From Microcella pacifica (GTDB lineage: Bacteria; Actinomycetota; Actinomycetes; Actinomycetales; Microbacteriaceae): DNA of 64,000 nt. Under the pieces are notes generated by a model. That model did no database searches. It saw only the letters and a program-made list of their open reading frames with translations, and was not told where the DNA came from. The position numbers and the translations under genes were made by a program. The DNA lies in NCBI RefSeq assembly GCF_009371975.2, contig NZ_VIKT02000009.1:1-64000 (forward strand), written 5' to 3'. The stretch's first letter is position 1. Every line of letters begins with the position of its first letter. Shown here one piece after another: positions 16,759 to 25,335 of this stretch.

Positions 16759-17949
16759 CTAGCCGACGACCGGCGGGGCGACCGTGTCGGCCTCGATGAT
16801 CTCGATGAGCTCGGGCACCCACGTGCCGTCCTGCTCGACCAGGCGCGCCTGGAACATCGGCTGCAGCACGGCGTGGTCCTCGGCGCGGATCGTCGTCGTG
16901 CCCTTGGGCCCCTCGAAGGTCCAGCCCTCGAGCGCCGCGATCATGCCGTCGACGTCGTCGCCGCCCTCGCGGATGGCCTGCACGACCATCTGCGCGGCGA
17001 CGAAGCCGTCGGGCGAGAACAGGTCGGGCGTCGCGCCCGCGGCGTCGAGACGCTCGATCATGGCCGCTTCGACCTCGGTGCCTGCGGCGCCGCCGAAGTA
17101 GTGGTTGAGGAAGCTGATCTGGTCGCTCGCCTCGGCGTAGGCACCGTAGGTGGCGACGTCACCGAGACCCGTGACGACGGGGATCGCGTCGAACACGCCC
17201 TGCTGGTCGAGCGCCTGCCACATGGCCGCGCTCGTCGCACCGGCCCATGCCACGAAGACGAGGTCGGCGTCGGCGGAGAGGATCTGCTGGGCGAAGGGCG
17301 TGAACTCGGTCGCATCCTCGGGGACGAGGATCCCCTCGACCTCCGCGCCCGCTCCGCCGAGGACGGCGTCGACGCCGGCGAGATTGCCCTGACCGAAGGC
17401 TGTGTCCTGCGCGAACACGACGACCTTCTGGCCGGCCGGGTCGCCGATGAACGTTCCCGCCGTGGCGACGTCCTGGTAGGTCTGTCGGCCCGAGCGGAAG
17501 GTGTAGTCGTTGATGCCCGTGACGGCGTCGGCCGCCGAGGGGCCCGCGATGTAGAGGATCTGGTTCTGCTCGGCCTGCTCGGCGAGGGAGAGCGCGATGC
17601 CCGAGGAGACCGTACCGGCCACGATCTGAACGCCCTGACCGATGACGTCGCGAGCGAGGTTGACGGCGGTGTCGGTGTCACCGGCGTCGTCGTAGACCGT
17701 GACGTCGATCTCACGGCCGTCGACCGCTCCCGTGCCGTCGGTCGCGTAGTCGAGACCGGCGTCGAATCCGGCGAGGTAGGCCTCGCCATAGGCGGCGAGC
17801 GGGCCCGTCTCGGAGGTGATGACCGCGACGGGGACGGCGGGCTGCGCCTCGCCGTCGGTGCCGGGATCGCTCGCCGTGGGCGCACAGCCCGCGAGCGTGA
17901 GGCCGGCGATCGCGAGGACCGCCGGGACGAAGAACTTCTGGGTGCGCAT
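16759..17949 (-). CDS. LIV-type solute-binding lipoprotein, first gene of the operon
   Basis: 396-residue type I periplasmic-binding-fold protein. The signal peptide ends in the lipobox LAGC (Cys22), so it is anchored outside the membrane. VAVITSETGPLAAYGEAYLAG and IVAGTVSSGIAL are typical of LIV/amide/aromatic-acid binders (Leu/Ile/Val-binding family). ATG 17949 has AGGAAAGG seven to eight bases upstream. It heads the operon and has its own promoter. The binding pocket does not reveal the ligand by eye; the downstream enzymes point to an acid or ester other than leucine. Confidence 0.88.
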   Translation of the reverse strand: MRTQKFFVPAVLAIAGLTLAGCAPTASDPGTDGEAQPAVPVAVITSETGPLAAYGEAYLAGFDAGLDYATDGTGAVDGREIDVTVYDDAGDTDTAVNLARDVIGQGVQIVAGTVSSGIALSLAEQAEQNQILYIAGPSAADAVTGINDYTFRSGRQTYQDVATAGTFIGDPAGQKVVVFAQDTAFGQGNLAGVDAVLGGAGAEVEGILVPEDATEFTPFAQQILSADADLVFVAWAGATSAAMWQALDQQGVFDAIPVVTGLGDVATYGAYAEASDQISFLNHYFGGAAGTEVEAAMIERLDAAGATPDLFSPDGFVAAQMVVQAIREGGDDVDGMIAALEGWTFEGPKGTTTIRAEDHAVLQPMFQARLVEQDGTWVPELIEIIEADTVAPPVVG

Positions 17950-17991
17950 GTGCGTGCCTTTCCTGCTGCCGTAGAAGGATGTGGGGCTGTG

Positions 17992-18011
17992 ACCTGACAG
18001 GTGGTTCAGGT
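17992..18011 (-). promoter_or_regulatory. Candidate operator of the importer/ligase operon
   Basis: ACCTGA (17992-17997) and TCAGGT (18006-18011) form a 20-bp dyad; inside it ACCTGACAGGT (17992-18002) is an 11-bp palindrome. It starts seven bases downstream of the -10 box and so overlaps the expected transcription start, the classic repressor position. The TetR protein of the operon is the obvious candidate binder. Confidence 0.5.
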
Positions 18012-18018
18012 TTCAGGA

Positions 18019-18048
18019 AACGTACCGTGCGCGCCGCGACGATGTCAA
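18019..18048 (-). promoter_or_regulatory. Sigma-70-type promoter of the importer/ligase operon
   Basis: On the minus strand a perfect -35 TTGACA (18048-18043) is followed by an 18-base spacer and TACGTT (18024-18019). This is the best consensus promoter I see in the window and lies about 70 bases before the binding-protein start. Confidence 0.65.
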
Positions 18049-18103
18049 CACGACACGGCCGAAGGCAGAGCTCACCGACGAGCGAGCAGCGCGCGGCGGT
18101 GCC

Positions 18104-19429
18104 CTAGAACAGGCTGATCGGCTTGACGATGTCGGCGTAGATCAGGAGCGCGCTCATGACGCCGAGCACGACGACCACGGCGAGCGTGATCGGCACGAGC
18201 TTGGCCGTGTCGACCGGCCCGGGGTCGGGCTTGCCGAAGAGCGCCCACAAGCGCCGGCGCGCACCCTCGAACAGTGCCCCCGCGATGTGTCCGCCGTCGA
18301 GCGGCAGGAGCGGGATGAGGTTGAAGACGAAGAGGGCGACGTTGAGCGAGGCGAGGAGACCCGTGAGCGCGGAGATGCGCTCGACAACGGGTAGCGTGTC
18401 GATGCTCGCGATCTCGCCCGCGATGCGGCCGACACCCACGACGCTGATCGGGCCGTTGGGGTCGCGCTCCCCCGGGCCGAACGCCGCCTCGGCGACGTCG
18501 ATCATGCGCTGCGGGAGCGTGAGGATGATCTCGCCGACCCGCACGATGTTGTCGCCCACCGCGGGGAGGACCTCGCTCGCGGGCTGCTGCGCGGTCTCCA
18601 AGGCTGCGCCGATGCCGATGAACCCGACCTGCTGCGTGAGCAGCTCGCCGTCCGGCCCCTCGACGAGCTGGCCGCGATCGTCGATCACGTAGCGCTCCGT
18701 CAGTAGCGGCGTGAGCGTGGTCGACACGGTCGAGCCGCCGCGGTCGAGGGTGAAGGCGAGGGGCTCACCGGCCGCGTCGCGCACCGTCGTGAGCACGGCA
18801 TCCCAGTCATCGATGGGGGCGCCGTCGATCGCGACGATGCGATCCCCCGGCAGCAGCCCCGCCTCCGCGCCCGGGGCGAGCGGGTCGCCCGGGGCGCACT
18901 CCTGACGCTCGCTCGTCGCCGGTAGCACGCACTCGTTGACGCTGCCGATCGTCGTCGAGGGCTGCGCGATGCCGAAGCCCATGAGCACGACCGCGTACAG
19001 CACGATCGCGATGACGAGGTTCATGAGCGGGCCGCCGAGCATGATGATGATGCGCTTCCACACCGCCAGCCGGTAGAACGTGCGGTGCTCCTCCCCCTCG
19101 ACGATCGTGTCGGCGGAGGCCGAGCGGGCGTCCTGCACGAGGGTCTGGAAGAAGCCCGTGGTCGCATAGCGCTCCGCCGAGCCCGCGGCGGGCGGATACA
19201 TGCCCGCCATCGAGATGTAGCCGCCGAGCGGGATCCACTTGAACCCGTACTCCGTGCCGCCGCGCCGCCACGAGACGATCGTGCGCCCGAAGCCGACCAT
19301 GAACTGACCCACGCGCACGCCGAAGATCTTCGCCGGCACGAAGTGCCCGAGCTCGTGCAGCGCGATCGACACCACGAGGCCCACGACGACGACGAGGATG
19401 CCGACGATGTACAGCAGCACGGTCTCCAC
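18104..19429 (-). CDS. rseP: Site-2 (RIP) membrane metalloprotease, RseP/Rip1 family
   Basis: 441-residue intramembrane zinc protease. HELGH (25-29) sits in the first helix, a PDZ domain spans about 190-280 (PGDRIVAIDGAPIDDW), and FNLIPLLPLDGGH near 360-372 holds the second active-site motif. Such enzymes cut anti-sigma factors and other membrane substrates. GTG 19429 has TAGAGT eight bases upstream and no clear Shine-Dalgarno. It follows dxr by 25 bases, the usual actinobacterial pairing. Confidence 0.94.
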   Translation of the reverse strand: METVLLYIVGILVVVVGLVVSIALHELGHFVPAKIFGVRVGQFMVGFGRTIVSWRRGGTEYGFKWIPLGGYISMAGMYPPAAGSAERYATTGFFQTLVQDARSASADTIVEGEEHRTFYRLAVWKRIIIMLGGPLMNLVIAIVLYAVVLMGFGIAQPSTTIGSVNECVLPATSERQECAPGDPLAPGAEAGLLPGDRIVAIDGAPIDDWDAVLTTVRDAAGEPLAFTLDRGGSTVSTTLTPLLTERYVIDDRGQLVEGPDGELLTQQVGFIGIGAALETAQQPASEVLPAVGDNIVRVGEIILTLPQRMIDVAEAAFGPGERDPNGPISVVGVGRIAGEIASIDTLPVVERISALTGLLASLNVALFVFNLIPLLPLDGGHIAGALFEGARRRLWALFGKPDPGPVDTAKLVPITLAVVVVLGVMSALLIYADIVKPISLF

Positions 19430-19437
19430 GAGCGGTA

Positions 19438-19443
19438 ACTCTA
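19438..19443 (-). promoter_or_regulatory. Candidate -10 box before rseP
   Basis: TAGAGT on the minus strand, eight bases before the rseP GTG, within the dxr-rseP gap. It may give a near-leaderless rseP transcript separate from dxr. Confidence 0.3.
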
Positions 19444-19454
19444 GTGCCGCACGC

Positions 19455-20534
19455 TCAGCGTGAGCCGATGAGCGCGTCGGCCTCGGCGCGCGCCCAGAGC
19501 TCGGCCCCGAGAACGCCCTCGAGGGTCATCTCGTGCGGCTCGTGGCGGTCGACGACCGCCCGCACGGTGTCGAGAATTTCGAGGTAGCCCAGCGCCCCGT
19601 CGTGGAAGGCGTGCACGGCCTGCTCGTTGGCCGCATTGAACACCGCCGGGAAGGTCGCCCCCGCCGTACCGACCTGCTTGGCGAGCGCGACGGCCGGGAA
19701 GGCCGCCTCATCGAGCGGCTCGAACGTCCACGTGCTCGCCGTGCTCCAGTCGAGCGGCGCACCGACGCCGGCGACGCGGTGCGGCCAGTCGAGGCCCAGG
19801 GAGATCGGCAGGCGCATGTCGGGCGGCGAGCACTGCGCGATCGTCGAGCCGTCGACGAACTCGACCATCGAGTGCACGATCGACTGCGGGTGCACGGTGA
19901 CGTCGATGCGCTCGTAGGGCACGTCGAAGAGCAGGTGCGCCTCGATCACCTCGAGTCCCTTGTTGACGAGCGTGGCCGAGTTGGTCGTGATGACCCGACC
20001 CATGTCCCACGTCGGGTGCGCGAGCGCCTGCGCGGGCGTGACATCGGCGAGCTCGGCCCGCGAGCGACCCCGGAACGGCCCGCCGCTCGCCGTGAGCACA
20101 AGCCGGCGCACCTCGTGGTGCTCGCCCGCGAGCAGCGCCTGCGCGATCGCGGAGTGCTCGCTGTCGACGGGAACAATCTGGCCCGGCGCCGCGATATCGG
20201 TCACGAGGCTGCCTCCGACGATGAGGCTCTCCTTGTTGGCGAGGGCCAGGATGCGCCCCGCGCGCAGCGCCGCGAGCGTCGGCGCGAGACCGACCGACCC
20301 GGTGATGCCGTTGAGCACGACATCGCAGGCGACATCTCGCACGAGCTCGGCCGCGGCCTCGGCGCCGAGGGCGACGTGCTGCACGGAGTGGGCTCGCGCC
20401 TGCTGCTCCACGAGCTCGCGGTTGCGGCCGGCCGCGAGCCCGACGACGCGGAAGCGCTCGGGGTTCGCGGCGATGACCTCGAGGGCCTGCACCCCGATGG
20501 ACCCCGTGGAGCCGAGGACAATGATGTCGCGCAT
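19455..20534 (-). CDS. dxr: 1-deoxy-D-xylulose 5-phosphate reductoisomerase
   Basis: 359-residue enzyme of the second MEP-pathway step (DXP to MEP, NADPH). [14 protein letters not shown] (residues 7-20) binds the cofactor; [20 protein letters not shown] (metal ligands) and [16 protein letters not shown] are intact. The start at ATG 20534 gives the canonical [12 protein letters not shown]-terminus. It lies 31 bases after the broken FKBP gene and 25 before rseP. Confidence 0.96.
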   Translation of the reverse strand: MRDIIVLGSTGSIGVQALEVIAANPERFRVVGLAAGRNRELVEQQARAHSVQHVALGAEAAAELVRDVACDVVLNGITGSVGLAPTLAALRAGRILALANKESLIVGGSLVTDIAAPGQIVPVDSEHSAIAQALLAGEHHEVRRLVLTASGGPFRGRSRAELADVTPAQALAHPTWDMGRVITTNSATLVNKGLEVIEAHLLFDVPYERIDVTVHPQSIVHSMVEFVDGSTIAQCSPPDMRLPISLGLDWPHRVAGVGAPLDWSTASTWTFEPLDEAAFPAVALAKQVGTAGATFPAVFNAANEQAVHAFHDGALGYLEILDTVRAVVDRHEPHEMTLEGVLGAELWARAEADALIGSR

Positions 20535-20565
20535 GCGCCCTATCCTGCCCGAGAGCCGCGTGCGC

Positions 20566-21534
20566 TCAGCGCGTGCCGAGGATGTCGACGACGAAGACGA
20601 TCGTGTCCTCCGCGCCGATCGAACCGTCGGGCGTGCCGCCCTGCGGGCCGTAGCCGAGCTCGGGCGGGATGATCGCGATGACCTGCGAGCCGACGGTCTG
20701 GCCGACGAGCGCATCGCGGAAGCCCTGGATGACACCGTCGGTCGGGAAGGTCGCGGGGGCGCCGCGCTGCCAGCTGGAGTCGAAGACCTCGCCCGTGTTC
20801 TAGGTGATGCCCGTGTAGTGCACGGTGACCTCGGCACCCTCCTCGACGACGGGGCCGTCGCCCTCGATGAGCACGGCGAGGCCGAACTCGGCGGGCGGCG
20901 CCTCGTCGGGGATGACGATCGTGGGCGCGCCGTCCTCGGCGAGCGTGACCTCGGGGAAGCCCTCGGGCGCCTCGCCCGCCGCGCCCTCCGCGCGGTCGAG
21001 GGGCGCGTCGAGAATCTCGACGACGTCGATCACGAAGACGAGGGACTCGGTGCCCGCGAGCTGCAGCTCGGGGATGCCCGCCTCGCCGAAGCCCTCGGCG
21101 GGCGGGATGACGCCGGCGATGCGATCGCCGGGGGCGGCGCACTCGAGCAGGAGGGAGAAGCCGACGAGCTGCTCGCTCGCCGTGTCGATCGGGAAGGCCT
21201 CGGCGTTCTCGCCCGTGAAGCCCGTCGACGCGAGCTCGTCACCCGTCTCGCCGTTGAAGACGGTGTACTCGATGAGCACGGTGTCGCCGTTCTCGGCGCG
21301 ATCGCCCTCGCCCTCGGTCAGCAGTGAGCGCTGCGTCGAGTCGGCCTCGAGCGGCGCCTCGAAGCTGATCTCGGGCGCCGAGCCTGCGGCACCGTCGACC
21401 GCGACGGCCTGCGAGGCGTCACCCGGCTCGACGCAGCCCTCGGGCGCGGCGTCGGTCGAACCATCGCCGGGGGTACAGGCGGCGAGGGAGACGAGAAGGC
21501 CCGCGGTCAGCAGGGCGAAGGGAGTACGGCGCAC
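20566..21534 (-). pseudogene. FKBP-type peptidyl-prolyl isomerase lipoprotein interrupted by an in-frame TAG
   Basis: Secreted lipoprotein with signal peptide and lipobox LAAC. A first, divergent FKBP-like domain covers about residues 70-175 and a canonical FKBP domain begins near 215. Inside the second domain, codon 245 is TAG (minus strand 20802-20800): VHYTGIT, stop, [10 protein letters not shown]. After the stop the same frame runs on for 77 perfectly FKBP-like residues ([27 protein letters not shown]) to TGA at 20566. Relatives often have Trp at this site, so one G-to-A change (TGG to TAG) explains it. It could be a sequencing error, a recent pseudogene or a readthrough codon. GTG 21534 has GGAG upstream. 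Confidence 0.8.
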
Positions 21535-21596
21535 AAGAAAGCTCCGATTGCGGTCGGGGACAGGGACGGGACGGGCACGAAGTCTCCATCCTGCCA

Positions 21597-22100
21597 CTAC
21601 AGTCTTGGCGCCTCCTGCGCACCGGCGATGAGCGTGACCGGCTCGTGCGCCACGGGGAAGCTCACCGAGTTGGCGATGAAGCACAGCTCGCTCGCCCGCT
21701 CGTGCAGATGCGCGGCCCGGCGCGCATCCTCATCGCTGTGATGGGCGGCGAGCGTCACGCGCGGCCGCAGCGTGGCCTCGATGAGCCGACCGCCCTCGCC
21801 CTGCTGCTTGAGGGTGCCGCTCGCCTCGTCGCGGTAGTCGACGACGACGAGGCCGTTGCTCGCGGCGACGTGCAGGTAGCTCAGCAGGTGGCACTGGCTG
21901 AGCGCAGCGACGACGAGCTCTTCGGGGTTCCAGCGCTCGGCGTCACCGCGGAAGGTGCGATCGCTCGACCCCTCGATCTCGTGGGACTTGCCCGCGGCGA
22001 CGATGCGGTGGTCGCGACCGTAGGAACGGTACGTGGCCGTGCCCTCGCCTCGATTGCCGGTCCACTGGATGCTCACCGCATAGCCGTGCTCAGTGCTCAT
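21597..22100 (-). CDS. OsmC family protein
   Basis: 167-residue OsmC/Ohr-fold protein; the family reduces organic hydroperoxides with two cysteines. The pattern fits: AERWNPEELVVAALSQCHLLSYLH around residue 70-93 holds the first Cys (given here in part), and ASELCFIANSVSFPV holds the second. The ATG at 22100 has GAGAGGG upstream; the frame opens earlier but without support. It is divergent from gabT across 49 bases and likely heads the line toward the FKBP gene, dxr and rseP. Confidence 0.87.
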   Translation of the reverse strand: MSTEHGYAVSIQWTGNRGEGTATYRSYGRDHRIVAAGKSHEIEGSSDRTFRGDAERWNPEELVVAALSQCHLLSYLHVAASNGLVVVDYRDEASGTLKQQGEGGRLIEATLRPRVTLAAHHSDEDARRAAHLHERASELCFIANSVSFPVAHEPVTLIAGAQEAPRL

Positions 22101-22134
22101 GTCGTGCCCTCTCAAGCCGATCAGTGTCGCGGAG

Positions 22135-22140
22135 TACACT
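22135..22140 (+). promoter_or_regulatory. Candidate -10 box of gabT
   Basis: TACACT nine bases before the gabT ATG, implying a leader of two or three bases at most. A -35 is not clear. Confidence 0.4.
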
Positions 22141-22149
22141 CATCCCACC

Positions 22150-23529
22150 ATGACAGACACCCTCTCCGCCTCCTCCGCGAGCCTCGCGCCGGGCTCGGAC
22201 ACGGCACCGGGCTCCGAGATTGCACAGGAGCGCCGCGTCGTCACCGAGATCCCCGGCCCGCGCTCGCGCGAGCTGCACGAGCGCCGACTGGCCGTCGTCT
22301 CCGCCGGCGTCGGCACGACGCTGCCCGTCTACATCGACCGGGCGCACGGCGCCATCGCCGTCGATGTCGATGGCAACCACTTCATCGACCTGGGCGGCGG
22401 CATCGGCGTCACGACGGTCGGCCACACTGACGACTCCGTCGTCGAGGCGGTGCGGGAGCAGGTCGGCCGCCTCACGCACACGCTCTTCACCGTGACGCCC
22501 TACGAGCCCTACGTTCGCGTCGCCGAGCTGCTCGTGCAGCACTCCCCCGGCGACCACGCGAAGAAGGTCGTGCTCGTCAACTCGGGCGCCGAGGCGCTCG
22601 AGAACGCCGTCAAGATCGCGCGCAAGCACACCGGCCGCAACGGCGTCGCCGTGCTCGACCACGGCTACCACGGGCGCACCAACCTCACGATGGCGATGAA
22701 CTTCAAGGCCGCGCCCTTCAACACGGGATTCGGGCCCTTCGCGGGCGACGTGCACCACGCCCCGAGCTCCTACCCGTACCTCGACAAGCTCTCGGGCGCC
22801 GAGGCCGCGAAGCGCACGATCGGCTACCTCGAGAAGCGCGTCGGCGCCACCGACCTCGCGTGCCTCGTCGTCGAGCCCATCCAGGGCGAGGGCGGTTTCA
22901 TGGTGCCCGCCGAGGGATACCTGCCCGCTCTCGTCGAGTGGTGCCGCGCGAACGGCATCGTGTTCGTCGCGGACGAGGTGCAGTGCGGCGTCGCCCGCAC
23001 GGGCGCGTTCTACGCGAGCGAGCACTTCGGCATCGTGCCCGACCTCATCACGACCGCGAAGGGCATCGCGGGCGGCATGCCACTCGCGGGTGTCGTCGGG
23101 CGCGCCGAGATCATGGACTCGGCCCACGCGGGCGGGCTCGGCGGCACGTTCGGCGGCAACCCCGTCGCGTGCGCGGCGGCCGTCGCGGTGCTCGAGCAGA
23201 TCGTCAGCCGCGACCTGCTCGCCGAAGCACGCCGCATCGAGGGTGTGCTCAAGCCCGCCCTGCTCGAGCTGCAGAAACAGCATCCCGTCATCGGCGATGT
23301 GCGCGGCATGGGCGCGATGCTCGCGATCGAGTTCACCGACCCCGAGACGGGCGAGCCGGATGCGGCCACCGTCGCGCGCGTCGCCGCGGCCGCCGCCGAG
23401 CAGGGTGTGCTCGCCCTCACGGCGGGCACGTACGGCAACGTGATCCGCTTCCTGCCCAGCCTCGTCATCAGCGACGCGCTGCTGATCGACGCCGTCGGCG
23501 TGCTCGACGCCGCGCTCTCGGCCTCCTGA
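22150..23529 (+). CDS. gabT: 4-aminobutyrate aminotransferase
   Basis: 459-residue class-III PLP aminotransferase that moves the amino group of GABA to 2-oxoglutarate, giving succinate semialdehyde. Motifs: NSGAEALENAVKIAR, HGYHGRTN, FVADEVQCGVARTG and the PLP lysine in TTAKGIAGGMP (Lys304). The N-terminal 28 residues are a low-complexity extension. The start at 22150 is supported by TACACT upstream. It is followed by an asparaginase gene and, convergently, by the polyamine importer, which fits the putrescine-to-GABA route completed by patD at 47-48 kb. Confidence 0.92.
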   Translation: MTDTLSASSASLAPGSDTAPGSEIAQERRVVTEIPGPRSRELHERRLAVVSAGVGTTLPVYIDRAHGAIAVDVDGNHFIDLGGGIGVTTVGHTDDSVVEAVREQVGRLTHTLFTVTPYEPYVRVAELLVQHSPGDHAKKVVLVNSGAEALENAVKIARKHTGRNGVAVLDHGYHGRTNLTMAMNFKAAPFNTGFGPFAGDVHHAPSSYPYLDKLSGAEAAKRTIGYLEKRVGATDLACLVVEPIQGEGGFMVPAEGYLPALVEWCRANGIVFVADEVQCGVARTGAFYASEHFGIVPDLITTAKGIAGGMPLAGVVGRAEIMDSAHAGGLGGTFGGNPVACAAAVAVLEQIVSRDLLAEARRIEGVLKPALLELQKQHPVIGDVRGMGAMLAIEFTDPETGEPDAATVARVAAAAAEQGVLALTAGTYGNVIRFLPSLVISDALLIDAVGVLDAALSAS

Positions 23530-23551
23530 CCGACCAGTCGACTCGACCCGC

Positions 23552-24523
23552 ATGCCAGCACGTCCGCTCGACCTCGACGGTTGTGGGGAGCTGGCGCGGC
23601 TGGAGCGCTCCGGCCTCGTCGAGTCGCGCCATCTCGGCGCGGCCGCCGTCGTCGACGCCTCCGGGCGCGTGCTGCGTGCCGTCGGCGACGTGGGCGCGAC
23701 CGTCTACCCGCGCTCGACGCTCAAGCCGCTGCAGGCGATCGCGATGCTCGAGGCGGGAGCGCGGTTCACCGACGAGCAGCTCGTGCTCGCGAGTGCGAGC
23801 CACTGCGGGTCGCCCGCGCACCTCGCCGTCGTGGAGGGCATGCTCTCCGAGGACGGCCGATCGCCCGACGACCTGCAGTGCCCGGTCGACCCGCCGCTCG
23901 GCTCCCGCGAGCGCGCGGAGAGACGCGCGGCGGGGCTGCCCGCCACCCGCGTCACGATGAACTGCTCCGGCAAGCACGCCGGCTTCCTGCGCGCGAGCGA
24001 CGCGCTCGGGGCGGATGCCCGGCAGTACCTGCACGTCGAGCACCCCGTGCAACGGCGCGTGGTCGAGACGATCGCGCAGTGGACGGGTGAGGCCGTGCAC
24101 CACACGGCCGTCGACGGCTGCGGCGCTCCCCTGCACGCGACCTCCCTCGCGGCTCTCGCCCGCGGCATCGCCCGCGTCGCGGCGGAAGAGTCGGCGCACG
24201 CCGCCGCGCTCACGACCGCCGTGCGGGCGCAGCCCTGGGCCATCGACGGTGTCGGGCGTGCGAACACCGTCGTCATCGAGCGTCTGGGCCTGCTCGCGAA
24301 GATCGGTGCTGAGGGGCTCGTCGTGCTCGCGACCCCCGAGGGGGTCGCCGTCGCCGTCAAGGTGCTCGACGGCGGCATGCGCGCGACGACGCCCGTGGCG
24401 CTCGCGCTCCTCGTGGCCGAGGGTGCGGTTGACGCCGATGCGGCCGCGGAGGTCGTCGCGTCGCTCGCGCAGCCCGTGCTGGGCGGCGGCGAGGTGGTCG
24501 GCGGCCTCGTCGTGAGCGTCTAG
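23552..24523 (+). CDS. Asparaginase (L-asparaginase II, PF06089 type)
   Basis: 323-residue member of the family related to Rhizobium etli thermolabile asparaginase. Conserved segments are YPRSTLKPLQAIAML (residues 51-65), SASHCGSPAHL, MNCSGKHAGFL and VDGCGAPLHATSL, all typical of this family and holding its active-site Ser, Lys and Cys residues. It lies 22 bases after gabT and was probably transcribed with it. The reaction should be hydrolysis of asparagine to aspartate and ammonium. Confidence 0.88.
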   Translation: MPARPLDLDGCGELARLERSGLVESRHLGAAAVVDASGRVLRAVGDVGATVYPRSTLKPLQAIAMLEAGARFTDEQLVLASASHCGSPAHLAVVEGMLSEDGRSPDDLQCPVDPPLGSRERAERRAAGLPATRVTMNCSGKHAGFLRASDALGADARQYLHVEHPVQRRVVETIAQWTGEAVHHTAVDGCGAPLHATSLAALARGIARVAAEESAHAAALTTAVRAQPWAIDGVGRANTVVIERLGLLAKIGAEGLVVLATPEGVAVAVKVLDGGMRATTPVALALLVAEGAVDADAAAEVVASLAQPVLGGGEVVGGLVVSV

Positions 24524-24537
24524 CGCCCTCGGCTGAC

Positions 24538-25335
24538 CTACGTCGTCGCGGCGAGCTTGCGCCGACGCGCTGCGGCGCTCAGCTGCGCGATGAGCACGAG
24601 CGCAATCGCGAGGAAGAACACACCGGAGGCGATGACGTTGGCCTCCGGTGGGATGCCGCGCGCCGCCGCCGTGTACACGAAGCTCGGGAAGGTCACTTCG
24701 GCCCCGCGGTTGAAGTTTGTGATGATGAAGTCGTCGAAGCTCAGCGCGAAGGACAGCAGGGCGGCCGCGACGATGCCCGGCAGCAGCATCGGGAACGTGA
24801 TGCGCCAGAACACCTGCCGGGGGTTGCCGTACAGGTCGCGCCCCGCCTCCTCGAGCGCGGGGTCGATGCTCGCGACTCGCGCCCGCACGGTGACGACGAC
24901 GAAGCTCAGGCAGAACAGGGTGTGGGCGATGATGATCGTGCCGAGCCCCTTGGGCACACCGACCTGCAGAAACTGTGCCGCAAGGCCCGCACCGAGCACG
25001 ACCTCAGGGGTGGTCATCGGCAGGAAGATCAGGAGCGTCGTCGTGTTGCGGAATCGGAAGCGGTACCGCACGAGCGCGATCGCGATCATCGTGCCGAGGG
25101 TCGTTGCGAGCACGGTCGCGACCACGCCGATGAGGATGCTGTTGCCGAAGGCCTGGCACACGGTCTGCGCGTCGCAGACGTTCAGCCAGTTGTCGAAGGT
25201 GAAGCCGCGCCACAGGATGTTCGTGCGGCGCGCGTCGTTGAACGAGAAGACGATCGTGTAGACGATGGGGATGAGCAGGAAGACGAAGGCCATGCTCGCG
25301 TAGACCCAGATGGCCCACTTGCCGAAGCCCCTCAC
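24538..25335 (-). CDS. potC: Spermidine/putrescine-type ABC transporter permease (PotC family)
   Basis: 265-residue permease with six helices. The EAA motif reads LEEAGRDLYGNPRQVFWRIT (about 163-182). GTG 25335 overlaps the potB stop (GTGA). It is the last gene of potDABC and is convergent with the asparaginase gene 14 bases away. Confidence 0.9.
   Translation of the reverse strand: MRGFGKWAIWVYASMAFVFLLIPIVYTIVFSFNDARRTNILWRGFTFDNWLNVCDAQTVCQAFGNSILIGVVATVLATTLGTMIAIALVRYRFRFRNTTTLLIFLPMTTPEVVLGAGLAAQFLQVGVPKGLGTIIIAHTLFCLSFVVVTVRARVASIDPALEEAGRDLYGNPRQVFWRITFPMLLPGIVAAALLSFALSFDDFIITNFNRGAEVTFPSFVYTAAARGIPPEANVIASGVFFLAIALVLIAQLSAAARRRKLAATT

Noticed and set aside
20800-20802. Pyrrolysine or other recoding at the FKBP TAG
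   Set aside because: No recoding signal or tRNA is visible in the window; a single point change or sequence error is simpler.
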